Origin: Salvia splendens | Taxonomy: Eukaryota; Streptophyta; Magnoliopsida; Lamiales; Lamiaceae | Assembly: GCF_004379255.2 (NCBI RefSeq) | Contig: NC_056053.1 | Span: 17,914,188 to 17,978,187, forward strand | DNA length: 64,000 nucleotides | Direction: 5' to 3' | Shown: piece by piece, positions 10,857 through 21,300 of the stretch | Numbering within the stretch: the first letter of the stretch is position 1 | Layout of the letters: each line of letters starts with the position of its first letter | Translations under genes and position numbers: made by a program | Notes under the pieces: model-generated | What the model was told of the DNA's origin: nothing | Seen by the model: only the letters and a program-made list of their open reading frames with translations | The model's database searches: none

Positions 10857-10935
10857 TAAAAATGAAGTTGATCTTCATTTATGTCTCACCCTTTTTCTAA
10901 CTCTAAGATAATAGTAGTATTTTCTATTTAGTTAA
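10857..10935. repeat. 79-bp direct duplication, copy 1
   Basis: The sequence beginning TAAAAATGAAGTTGATCTTC and ending TATTTAGTTAA is repeated essentially unchanged at 13063-13141. The two copies flank about 2.1 kb that holds a Stowaway MITE and the long inverted-repeat element. Confidence 0.9.
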
Positions 10936-10973
10936 CTGGAAATTAGCAAATATTTAATTAAATTTTACCGTCT

Positions 10974-11075
10974 CTAAACGATTGATCATCTAATTAATTT
11001 TTAAAGAGTGCACATTTAGCATAAACGATTGTTCATCTAATTAATTCTAAAAGTGCATATTTAGACATATGAAAT
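10974..11075. repeat. Degenerate tandem repeat, unit about 50 bp
   Basis: Two adjacent copies of a unit beginning TAAACGATTG(A/T)TCATCTAA and ending TGCA(C/T)ATTTAG can be read. Confidence 0.7.
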
Positions 11076-11221
11076 AAACTATTGTTCACCCGTGCTATGC
11101 ACGGCGCTTTTTATTTTTCTCAACACATGAAATATTTATTTAAAATAAGAAACCATATCATTATATAGATCTAAAATTATACGTATAATATACATCTACA
11201 ATAATACATTTGATTAAAGTA

Positions 11222-11476
11222 CTCCCCATATGACCCATTAAAAATGAAACATTTTCCTTTTTGGGTTGTCCCATTAAAAATGAAATGTTTGTAAAAATGG
11301 AAATAACACTCTCAATACTTTTTTTCTTTTTCTTGCTTTACTCTCTCTTCATTAAGTCACAAAATAACACTACACTCTCTTACTTTATTCTTTCTTCATT
11401 AACCCACAAAACAACACTACATAAAGTTCTGTGTTGAAAACCAAATAGTATTTCATTTTAAATGGGATGGAGGAAG
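11222..11476. mobile_element. Stowaway MITE (degenerate ends)
   Basis: The left end CTCCCCATATGACCCATT and right end AATGGGATGGAGGAAG are inverted relative to each other, and TA flanks both sides (11220-11221, 11477-11478). The interior resembles the other Stowaway copies of the window. Confidence 0.7.
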
Positions 11477-11971
11477 TAGTAAATTTTATTAGTGTATAAA
11501 CATTACTTATTCTTAAGAAATATATTTTATAAAAAATTGTTATTTTGTTTACCGGTTCTAAATTCTAGTCGTCTTTTATTTTATTTTTACAATTTTATTA
11601 ATTATAAATCAGTCTATTTTACAAAATAATACCTATAATTTCTATTTTTAATGTTTTACTAAATTCATATTGAGTAAGCAAAATGTCTATTATTCTTTAT
11701 TGTCACAAATTTTAACACTCTTCCCTACTATATTGTTTAAAATGGTTCTAATGGCATTAAAAATAAACATAAAAATAATGATATAATTATATAAAATAAT
11801 TTCAACGTCGCCAAATTATTTCTTACAGACTTTAAAGTCTTCCTTATGATCAATAAAATGTAAATATAGTTGTTAACAATATTTATTCGATGCAGTAAAC
11901 ATGAAAATTTTATTATTTCTAACTCCACATTTTGTCAAAAGCCAAATGAAGTTACACTAATCTTTAAAATA

Positions 11972-12797
11972 AAATAGATTTGGCTACTTTATATCAAGAG
12001 GGAACATCTTTTTTATACATCAACTATCCTAAATGAGCAAATTTGGTCCGTAACATTTCATAATATCTTTTGAGGTCCATCAACTATATGTTAATATCAA
12101 TTCAACTACTTTTTGGGTATTTTCAATATTTTCATGACCAAAGTACCCTTAAGGACATGGGGGCAATTTAATAAAAAATCAATGTTATTCCTTAGGCCAT
12201 TTACAATAACATCATGAAAACTGTTCATAGTTCTCATATCTATTCTATTGACTATTCTTGAATCATATTTTTTCTACTTTATTAAATTTTTATTTCAATG
12301 TAGTATATATATTATAATTAACTTAAATTTTCAGTTTAATAAAATTATGAGATTCATTAAAATAAAATATTTATCTTAATTTTATCTAAATAATTGAGAA
12401 TGTAACCATATAAAAAAGTATTAACTAGCACTAGAAAGTAATATCATAATATTCAAATAAGGTATAATATATATTGATAATAATAGTATAATAAACTATT
12501 AAACTTAATCCCAAATAAATTAAAAGAAAAAAGAAAGTGGATGAATAAAGAAAGAAAAAAAATTACATACTTTAATGAAAATGAGAGAATAAATAGATTG
12601 AATTGCCCTTCATGGCCTTAAGGGTACTTTGGTCATGAAAATATTGGAAATAACCAAAGAGTACTAAAATTGATATTAACTTATAGTTGATGTACCTCAA
12701 AAGATATTATGAAATGTTACGGACTAAATTTGTTAATTTGAGATAGTTGATGTAATAAAAAAGATGTTCCTCTTGTATCAAAATGACCTATTTCTAT
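11972..12797. mobile_element. Inverted-repeat element with arms of about 180 bp
   Basis: The segment 11987-12172 is repeated in inverted orientation at 12602-12782, including the words CAAGAGGGAACATCTTTTTT, GTCCGTAACATTTCATAATA and TCATGACCAAAGTACCCTTA. Similarity fades outward over another 15 bases. The arms enclose about 430 bp of AT-rich filler with no coding capacity. Long arms suggest a Mutator-type or foldback MITE; I see no clear target duplication. Confidence 0.8.
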
Positions 12798-12841
12798 TTA
12801 ATAGGGATAATTAGGTTAGAGAATGAGGGCCGCTATTTTCG

Positions 12842-13000
12842 TCACGGCGGCGACTGCATCTTCTTCTTAATCTTCTGCAATTCCCCGTCCATCTTCTCCA
12901 GCGTATTATGTAGTAAGGGGTTGCACAATCTCTTGAACAGACTTTCAATAAGAAGCCTTTGTGGATATTCGCTCTCATGTATCCGGGCAGTTTGGTCCAT
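12842..13000 (-). CDS. Possible small ORF, 52 residues, or exon remnant
   Basis: A minus-strand frame from the ATG at 13000 to the TGA at 12842 reads as a charged helical peptide containing HESEYPQRLLIESL, LCNPLLHNTLEKMD and a lysine-rich end KIKKKMQSPP. Its composition is far more protein-like than its surroundings, and the region is GC-richer than neighbouring DNA. It sits between the inverted-repeat element and the second copy of the 79-bp duplication. I do not recognise the family. It may be the end of a captured host gene rather than an independent gene. Confidence 0.3.
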   Translation of the reverse strand: MDQTARIHESEYPQRLLIESLFKRLCNPLLHNTLEKMDGELQKIKKKMQSPP

Positions 13001-13062
13001 GGTGGGGGAAGTGTGCAACGGAAAGGAAGGAAGAGGTCTTTCATGGTGGCGGAAGTGTGCGT

Positions 13063-13141
13063 CTAAAAATGAAGTTGATCTTCATTTATGTCTCACCCTT
13101 TTTCTAACTCTAAGATAATAGTAGTATTTTCTATTTAGTTA
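13063..13141. repeat. 79-bp direct duplication, copy 2
   Basis: Second copy of the 10857-10935 sequence, in the same orientation. Confidence 0.9.
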
Positions 13142-13225
13142 ATTTATTTAATGAAATAACACAACTTAATATTGTTGTTTTTCTTGATCAACTATTATAA
13201 CAATATACTACAATTTAAACATTAA

Positions 13226-13280
13226 TCCGTTGTAGTCTGGTTGGTTAGGATACTTGGCTCTCACTTGAGAGACCCCGGTC
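13226..13280 (+). pseudogene. tRNA-Glu(CUC) pseudogene, 5' two thirds
   Basis: TCCGTTGTAGTCTGGTTGG followed by TTAGGATAC and the anticodon loop CTCTCAC match a plant tRNA-Glu with CTC anticodon through the D arm and anticodon arm. The anticodon stem carries C-to-T changes on both sides (CTTGG/TTGAG), weakening pairing. The T arm and 3' acceptor strand are missing after ACCCCGG. It is a truncated tRNA gene or the head of a tRNA-derived SINE. Confidence 0.75.
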
Positions 13281-13351
13281 ATCAGCAGTCAAAATAATTA
13301 ATGGATCCGAAATCCACAGTCAAAATCAGCAAACGAAATGCTTCGTCGTGC

Positions 13352-13946
13352 CCGTGTTGATGGATTTTGCATTAAATTTTCTTTTCTTGGAAAAATAATA
13401 AGTTCATGGTGAAATTTAGGTTGACTTGAATAATTCATTAAATAATTTATTTCTTCCACTTATACGGGTACAATTTTTTTCTCATTGCTGATTAGAAATA
13501 ATTTTCTACACTATTTTTATAATATAAACTATTGGCTCTTATGATATTATTGTAATGTAAAACAAAACAAACATCATTATTTTATCTATAAAGAATAATT
13601 TTCTATAAATTCGAATTTGTCGTGCTTGATTATTCACGTGATTTATTAATTTATACTAGTACATACCAAAATGGAGATTAGTGTAGCATAACGAAAATTA
13701 TCGCAAAGTAAATAATATTGGATCTATAAAGAGCAAATTTTTATAAATCCAATCTATTTTTTTTAGTATAATTTACTATTTTTATATTTATTATATATAC
13801 TAAAAGTATCGACCGAGATTCTTATGAACAAAAAAGAAGATGCATTATTACGTTCCGCACGAAATAACAAGATGATGTATTACATAAGAAAAAGAGTTGC
13901 GTACGGATTCAACCAAAATCTCATTAAATTTGAGTATATCTCACCC
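13352..13946. repeat. Long direct repeat, copy B
   Basis: Near-identical to 1-595. Differences seen include a 7-base insertion near the start, single substitutions (for example ATCGC for ATCAC) and loss of a few bases near 13885. The high identity implies a recent duplication relative to surrounding remnants. Confidence 0.9.
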
Positions 13947-13968
13947 GACCCGACCCGACCCGACCCAC
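13942..13968. repeat. CCGAC pentanucleotide repeat
   Basis: Four to five ACCCG/CCGAC units at the right edge of repeat copy B. The corresponding place in copy A has a different sequence. Confidence 0.8.
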
Positions 13969-14102
13969 GCGTTTGCGCCGCCCAAAATAGAAAACAAAAA
14001 GATATTCAAATGCGACACACAAAGTCGGTGCTTTGGATTCGAAACGAGTTTTTCTGCACCGACGCCACATCCGATATGCATTTTGTCCTTGGTTTTATTG
14101 TA

Positions 14103-14354
14103 CTCCCTCCGTCCCACATAATTTGAGACACTTTGACCGGGCACGGGTTTTAAGAAATATAATGAAAAGTGAGTTGAAAAAGTTAGTGTAATGTGAGTCC
14201 TACTTTTATATATTAGTTTTATAATTAAATGTGAGTAGGAATGAGTTAGTGGAATGTGTGGTCCACTACCAAAAATGGTAAAAGTGAAATGGGTCAAATT
14301 ATGTGGGACGGCCCAAAATGGAAAACTGGGTCAAATTATGTGGGACGGAGGGAG
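14103..14354. mobile_element. Stowaway MITE with doubled right end
   Basis: CTCCCTCCGTCCCACATAAT on the left and its inverted match ending GGGACGGAGGGAG on the right; TA target duplication at 14101-14102 and 14355-14356. The right terminus is present twice: GGGTCAAATTATGTGGGACG occurs at about 14290 and 14329. Confidence 0.93.
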
Positions 14355-14884
14355 TATTGTTTAAGTATACCTGTGACTAGCATAAGGTGATAATATTTAT
14401 TATTACTTTCTTAACAAATAAAATTGTTTTATTATTTTCATTTTTAAATACTAAGAGCATCCGCAGCGGCATGGTGTCCGTCCGTGCCAGCGGCGGGGAC
14501 GCTGCTCGTCCGCCTATGCATGTCGTTCGTCCGTGCCAGCGGCACGGCGCTGCTCTTAAATAAGAGCACGTCCGCGCCGCTGAGCAGCCCTACGTGGCAC
14601 CATGTGATTGGCCAACGGCTTAGCCGTTGCCAAAATTGATTTTTTTTTTTAATTCGAAAATAATACCAAAAATTAAAAAAATATATATTTTTGGATTCCC
14701 AAAAAATAGAGCCGTTTATGGACGTTTTTTGGATTTTTTAGATTTTTTTTAATCTCAAAATCATCTATAAATACACACATTCATCATCCACTTTTCACAT
14801 CAGATTATCTCTCATTCATACTTTTTCATACTAAATCATCTACATCTTCCTCTCTCACTCAAACCCTCTCTAAAAAATTCAAAA

Positions 14885-16171
14885 ATGGATTTCACCGATC
14901 TCATTGCGGAAGCGGAGCGCCAAGAACAAGAATATTATGAACAATATCGTGCCGCCTATGAAGCGTATGTCGCCGCCGCCACCCCCGCCCCTCCTCCTCA
15001 ACCAACTAGATCAAAACGTCGCTACATCCATCGTGATCGGGAGGGAGCCCACGAAAGGCTCGTTGCCGACTATTTTTCCGACCAGCCGCGGTTTCAAGAA
15101 GATTACTTTCGGTGCCATTTTCGTATGTCAAAACGGTTGTTTATGCGTATTGTCAACACATTGTCCGCCCGTGTTGAATACTTTCAATCAGGTGTAGACG
15201 CAACCGGTCGGCAAAGTCTCTCGGCGTTGCAAAAGTGTACTTGTGCCATCCGACAACTTGCTACTGGGCAAACGGCTGGCCTCTTCGACGAGTATTTGCA
15301 TATAGGTGAGTCAACTGGAATCCTATGCCTAAAAAATTTTTGCGACGGCGTTCGTTCGGCTTTCGGCAATGAATTCCTTCGAGCACCCACCACCGAAGAT
15401 TGTCAACGGTTGCTTCATCTTCACGAAACAGTCCACGGTTTTCCCGGTATGCTAGGAAGCATTGACTGCATGCATTGGAAGTGGAAGAATTGCCCGACTG
15501 CTTGGAGGGGGCAATACTTAAGCGGCCACAAAGGCGGCGGCCCAACGCTTATCCTTGAAGCGGTCGCCGACTACCGTCTATGGATTTGGCATGCATATTT
15601 TGGTGTTGCCGGATCCAATAACAACTTGAACGTGCTCTATTTTTCACCACTATTCGATGATGTTTTGAATGGTGTAGCACCGGCGATTGACTTCACCGTC
15701 AACGGAAATGCGTACCACATGAGTTACTATCTCGCCGATGGTATCTACCCAAGGTGGTCGACTTTCGTGAAGACGTTCAGCAATCCGCAAGACCCGAGAC
15801 AGATTCTTTTTGCGGAGCATCAAGAGTCTGCTCGGAAAGACGTCGAAAGAGCTTTTGGGGTCCTTCAAGGCCGATTCAACACTGTGAAGGCCTCGTCTCA
15901 GCTGTGGTACGTTAAGAATATCGCCGACATCATGTACACGTGTATTATCTTGCACAACATGATTATAGCTGACGAAGGACCGATGGCGGCTAACTTTTAC
16001 GACGAGGATGAAGCCGGAAGCTCAACCGCGAGGTCTCCCCCACGCCGAGGTGTGCATACGACGGTGAACGAGAGGATCGAAAGAAGACACATAATGCGCG
16101 ATACAAGAGCCCACATTGAGCTACAAAAAGATTTAATCAATCACATTTGGGCGAAATTCGGCAACGAGTAG
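14885..16171 (+). CDS. PIF/Harbinger (HARBI1/ALP1-like) DDE transposase
   Basis: An uninterrupted 428-residue frame encodes a DDE_Tnp_4-type transposase. The N-terminal third is basic with an RSKRRY segment (42-47) and a helical region; the catalytic core carries the triad Asp194 (GSIDCMHWKW), Asp285 (YYLADGIYP) and Glu321 (DVERAFG). The C terminus is a helical tail ending HIWAKFGNE. Length and motif spacing fit plant HARBI1-like proteins (about 390-450 residues). It would cut and paste elements with GAGCATCC ends at TAA targets, normally with a Myb-like partner that is absent here. No stop or frameshift is seen, so it may still be active or recently active; domesticated relatives exist, but intact termini and TSD argue for a transposon gene. 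Confidence 0.92.
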   Translation: MDFTDLIAEAERQEQEYYEQYRAAYEAYVAAATPAPPPQPTRSKRRYIHRDREGAHERLVADYFSDQPRFQEDYFRCHFRMSKRLFMRIVNTLSARVEYFQSGVDATGRQSLSALQKCTCAIRQLATGQTAGLFDEYLHIGESTGILCLKNFCDGVRSAFGNEFLRAPTTEDCQRLLHLHETVHGFPGMLGSIDCMHWKWKNCPTAWRGQYLSGHKGGGPTLILEAVADYRLWIWHAYFGVAGSNNNLNVLYFSPLFDDVLNGVAPAIDFTVNGNAYHMSYYLADGIYPRWSTFVKTFSNPQDPRQILFAEHQESARKDVERAFGVLQGRFNTVKASSQLWYVKNIADIMYTCIILHNMIIADEGPMAANFYDEDEAGSSTARSPPRRGVHTTVNERIERRHIMRDTRAHIELQKDLINHIWAKFGNE

Positions 16172-16175
16172 TGAG

Positions 16176-16275
16176 TCTTTTTAATTTTATGGATTTTAAT
16201 TATGTAATTTTTAATTTTTAGGATTTTAATTATGTAATTTTTAATTTTTAGGATTTGAATTATGTAATTTTTAAT
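16176..16275. repeat. Tandem repeat, 32-bp unit, three copies
   Basis: The unit GGATTTTAATTATGTAATTT plus TTAATTTTTA repeats three times just after the transposase stop codon, inside the Harbinger element. Confidence 0.8.
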
Positions 16276-16497
16276 TATTTGTAATTTGTAATAGTATTCC
16301 AGGTATTTTTAATGCATTTTAATATTGTGGAAATGTTTTTATTTAAATTGAATAATAGAATGGTGGGACTCTTGAGCTGTCCTTAGCTAAGAGCACGGAT
16401 GTGGGTGTTGTGCTCTTAGCTAAAGACAAGGAGTAAAAGTGGGTCCAGACCCACTTCTGTGCTCTTAGTTAAGAGCACACGTATGGGGATGCTCTAA

Positions 16498-17286
16498 GAG
16501 TGTCCACAGTGGTTAGGCGCGGCTATAGCCGAGCCTCGGGGCTATGGGGGCGGTAGGCGGCGGACGAGCATGCGCCGACTCCGGGGCGAGGACGTGGCGA
16601 GTTCGGGGCGGACGCGGCGGATAGCACGGGCGCCTATAGTGGATCGGTGCCCGGCGCGGCTATAGGTGGCTATTTTTTTTAATTCAATTTAATTCACCTA
16701 TAAATACACCTCATTCCATTCATTATTTTCACACCATTCCAACTCTTCATCACTCAAAATTTCTCTCAATAGAATTTGTGGTCAGAAATGGACAATTTGT
16801 GGAGAGACACTTGTAATGCAAGTACAAGTCACGGTGTTGCCTCCGCGCCGATCCAGATGGGCGTATCACGGAGCAATGAATATTTGATCCAACGTTTCGC
16901 TGATATGCACAGGACGACATCACATACCACACTCCAGGCCGATTTGATTGAAGAAGTGTGGGCACGTATGGGAGGTGGCGGCACCGTGTGAATTTTTAGT
17001 TGTATTTTTTTAAAATTTTCGTTGTATAATTTTACCCTTTTGCAATACAACGAATATTCGGCCTCAATTACCTCGTTTTCTAATTATTTACATTGCGATA
17101 ATTTTAATTATACCTGATTGAAACTAAAAACATTTTAAAATGAAAATTGATTATAAAATTTGGGGGCTATTGGAAGTGTCCACCATAGTGGGCGGAAACA
17201 AAATTTTAGGGATATGGACAAAAAAATGGGGCTATAGACAAAAACTGGGGCGGAGCTATGGGGGGTCCGCCTTATTTTGGACACCC
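16498..17286 (+). mobile_element. PIF/Harbinger deletion derivative
   Basis: Left end GAGTGTCCACAGTGG and right end TTATTTTGGACACCC form imperfect inverted repeats, flanked by TAA at 16495-16497 and 17287-17289. The left TAA is the same one that closes the neighbouring element. GC-rich left subterminal sequence (16500-16670) is followed by a short reading frame that keeps only the ends of a transposase gene. The terminal sequence differs from the 14455-16494 element, so it is a different family. Confidence 0.8.
16788..16991 (+). pseudogene. Residual Harbinger transposase (head and tail only)
   Basis: A 67-codon frame starts MDNLWRD and ends in LIQRFADMHRTTSH followed by LQADLIEEVWARMG. The last 30 residues match the C-terminal tail pattern of the 428-residue transposase next door (RRHIMRDTR, LQKDLINHIWAKFG). 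The whole catalytic core is missing, so an internal deletion has joined the two ends. It cannot encode an enzyme. Confidence 0.7.
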
Positions 17287-17289
17287 TAA

Positions 17290-18352
17290 TTAGTTCGAAA
17301 ATGATTACATAATTTCTTAAAAAACACACAAAATATCTTCATTTCAAAATGGTGTCCATCTGCATTTCATCTGAATTTACTTTTGGTGAAATGAAACAAA
17401 TGAAGAGATGAGAGCTGCGAGCTGAGCTGCCTCTGATTCTTCTCTTTCTGCGAATTGTTTCATAGTAAATCATCATCGATTAAAGGCGAAGCAAACCTCC
17501 AAAACTGGTGCCAAAAATGTCTACAAGCATGGCCCACCACTCTCACCAATTCATCTACCTCTCTCCCTAAAAAGTAACTGCGGATGGAGTGCCAATTTAT
17601 GTATCACAATCTACACGCACTCCTTTGCCAAAGCATGCATTTAGAGCGTCAGTACCAGAAAGGAGTTTATTCGGAAGCGTGTGTGCTTTGTAGGCTTCTC
17701 ACTTGCTTTCAAACTGAATAAAGCTCGTGTTTTTTCGACTCCCTTTTGGAAATCATCGAGGCCCTTTTCGCTTCAGGCAGTTTTCACGGCTCTCGCAGTC
17801 TTAATTCTTCTCTTTGAAGAATCTGTGTGGTGTAATTTTTGGGTTTTCCTGAAAAGCTTGTTGATTTGAGAAGATTCTTGGTTGTTGATGGTTTGTGAAA
17901 ACTGATTGGTGGGCTTGATTTTAGGCATTTGTTTTGGTGCTTATGTATTTTGGAAATTCGAATTTTAAGAGGTTGAGTTGTTGAGTTGTGATTGAGGAGG
18001 AAATGTGTGTAATGCATAGTTGTTTGAAGTGGTGTGGTTAATCTCTCTGTCTCTCTCTCAAATTGGTTATTTTGTTTTCTTGAAAGATGCTTCCTAGATG
18101 TCAATATGAATTATTCTATGGCTGTTCTTGTTAGATTCCCATAAATGATAGAATTAGCTCATTTTGCAAGCTGTTTTCTTAGCAATTAAATGAAGGATAT
18201 CTTTTCCCTAAACAGAGATTCTTGCATGATAGACTGAATTAGCAGTTTTGGAGTCTGATGCACATACACTCTCTCTGCAAGGCATTGTAGGTTGCTTTGG
18301 TTAGAACTCATTGCAACAGCTCCTGGTGGGAAATGAGTTGTTGTCATCGGTT
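17290..18352. other. Upstream region of the receptor-kinase pseudogene
   Basis: No independent gene is convincing. CT-rich and T-rich stretches at 17650-18070 look like the old 5' UTR or leader intron of the receptor-kinase gene beginning at 18353. Confidence 0.45.
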
Positions 18353-21300
18353 ATGGATCTGTTGATTGGAGTTTTAGCATTGGCACATTTATCTTCTTTT
18401 GTGGCTCCTGATGCACAAGGTGAGCATGTTTGTCAATACCACTTTTCTAAATGCTCGTATATGGTTGATTGTTGTTTCTTCATTGTATGCTTCAAATGAT
18501 TCTTTTTCCTTCTCTCCTCTATTGATGTGACCACAGACCATGAGCTGTTTATATAAAGTCATGTGCATTACTTATGCAAAGAAATTGAGGGAAAAAAGTT
18601 GATTTTTGAAACTGCTTCAAATTGATTATTCGAGGTTCTCTTAGATTTAGACTGAAGAGATTGAGAATTTGAACAGAGTAACATGAGTATATGATATGCT
18701 AATGCTGTTGGAGTTATATATGTTGGATCACATGATGCACTCATATGTAATAAATCATACAGCGAGCATTACTGGCGCCGTCATTGAGAGTGAAAAGACT
18801 AACAGAATATTGAATCCCTTTTTCTGTTCTTTCTATAAGAGATATAGATGTATATAAATTTTGTCGTCATGGAGTAATAATAGTACTTTTTTTTCTCAAC
18901 TGCCTTCTATTCAACTTTGTTGTAAATCACATTGTCTTGCATATGACAGCCTTTATTCAATTTTTTGTTTAATCTCAGCTGTCAAAGTTAAAACAGAATA
19001 GTCGTTTTCTACTTACTGTTGTTTGAGTAGATAACTCATCGGTGTCTTTCAGGGGATGCATTATATGCTTTGAGGAAGTCACTAAACGCTTCAGACAATC
19101 AGCTCGCAGATTAGAATAGCGATCAAGTTAACCCTTGCACTTGGTCCAAAATTACATGCAACATTAACAACGATGTCATATCAGTGTAAGAAAATTTAGG
19201 ATGTATACTACTTTTTCAAGAATGTATTTGGATACTCTCTGTAGTTTTATGTCAGATCACACCTAGTAATTTTTCTGTTTATGAACTTCATATTGCTATT
19301 AAGTCTTTTCACGATTGCAATTTTACCAGGACATTGCCTAACATGGGATTTTCCAGAACCTTATCACCGAGAATAGCCATTCTGGAGATGCTGACTACCC
19401 TGTATGTCTGTCTATAATGCTTTGACTTATACTGAATTAAGTTTGTTAATAGTGAATGTGAAAATCTACTTAATTACTCGTCTATCGTCTCAATCTTTCC
19501 AATGAATCTGCTCTCTCTCCAATTTACTTCAAGAATAGAAATTTTGCATGAGATAGTTTATGGCTGTTGAATGAACTACTTACATAAGTTCTAAATTTCA
19601 AATTTCAGCAGTCAATTGAAAAACGTCGAAATTGTCTTTTGTTTGCCTTTGCACTAGCCTATGATCTGACTGTTGTTTATGTTTGCGTTTAGCAACTAAT
19701 TTGAAAGTGCTTATGTGGTCTTCATTCTTATAACAGCAAATTGCCCGGAAATGGTATAAGTGGTAAGATACCCGAAGAGTTTGGCAACTTGACGAGCTTG
19801 ACCATGTTGGATCTGGAAAATAACCATTTAACAGGAGAAATACCATCATCGCTAGGCAATATTAAGGGGCTCAAATTTTTGTAAGCACACTATAAGAAAT
19901 TCAAACAACTTTTATTATTCCATTTCGTTCCCGTCGACTAAGATACGCTTGTTTACCTGAGCAGGATCTTAAGTGATAATAATCTCTCTGGATCAATTCC
20001 CAAATCACTTTCAAGTCTTTCCAACCTGTAAGTAACGTTTCTTGCAAATAACTCAAAATTCCCAAGATTTTAGACTATCTGATATACTCCTTGTTTACCA
20101 TAATTAAATGTTGTCACACTGTCATTGATGAAACATTTATCATTATTTCGCAGCCAGCTCGATTCAAATAGGCTAAGCGGAAAAATTCCGAAGGATTTAT
20201 TTCAGATTTCTAAACATAAGTACGATCAACCTCTTATCTCCATCTCATGATCATATATCGTGCATGTTCGCATGTTATTGAATCATATCCTTAAATATTT
20301 AGTTTAAATAGGCCTATCCTTAAATATTTAGTTTAAATAGGCCTATCCTTAAATATTTAGTTTAAATAGGCCTACGTTGACCGAACTTTATTTGCTTCCT
20401 CTTTAGTTTCACAAAGAACTGGTTGGACTGTGACGTCATTTCTTCCCCGCCTTGTGCATCTGAAAATGCAGGTACATGTATTTTAGAGTCACACGGTTTG
20501 GTATTCTATGATGTACAGGAAAATATCAAATTCCATATCCGGGAAAGTTATGTGGCAGTAAGGCCGTAACTGGAAGATATTGACCTTTAGTTTGTCTGTG
20601 CAGGTGATCCAAGGAAATCGAGAACTGGCCTGATATTGGCAATTGTGGCTCCACTATTTACTGTCTTTTTACTTGGATTTTCTGTCCTGTTATTCACGTG
20701 GAAGGGCTGGACTATAGGCTACGGGTGTGAAGTTTTCGTTGATGTTGCAGGTTTGTTTTGATAAGTATTTGTTCTTCTCAAGTGCTATCGCCCTCATCAT
20801 TCGTAGGAATGTCAAAGTTGAAATCGTGCTACTGATTTCGTTCTTTTATTAATCTGTAACTCGTGTGCTCAGGCGATGTGGACCAGAAAATTGAATTTGG
20901 TCAGTTGAAGAGGTTTTCTTGGAGAGAACTGCAGGTGGCTACAGACGGTTTTAGTGAAAAGAATGTCCTCGGGCAAGGGGGCTCTGGAAAGGTTTATTAA
21001 AGGGATTCTTGGTGATAAGACGAAAATTGCTGTTAAGCGCATAATGGATTTTGATACGCCCGGGAGCGATACAGCGTTTCAGTGCGAAGTCGAGATGATA
21101 AGCGTGGCTGTTCACAGAAACCTTTTGCGTCTGATTGGATTCTGCACCACTCCAACCGAACGCCTTCTGGTTTACCCTTTTATGCAAAACTTGAGTGTTG
21201 CCTCTCGTTTGCGAGGTACTTTCTCATCATAAACTTATGGCTTGAACATTGGCATGTTTTGCGAAAATCGAGTGGAATATTTATTCTTTCTATCCAAACA

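Larger units (their letters stand above)
14455..16494 (+). mobile_element. PIF/Harbinger element, full length
   Basis: Terminal inverted repeats GAGCATCCGCA and GGGGATGCTC are flanked by TAA on both sides (14452-14454, 16495-16497), the standard Harbinger target duplication. The 2040-bp element holds one long ORF for a DDE transposase. Subterminal regions are rich in AAGAGCAC and GCTCTTA words in both orientations, possible transposase-binding sites. The second, Myb/SANT-type ORF usual in autonomous PIF/Harbinger elements is not seen. Confidence 0.9.
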
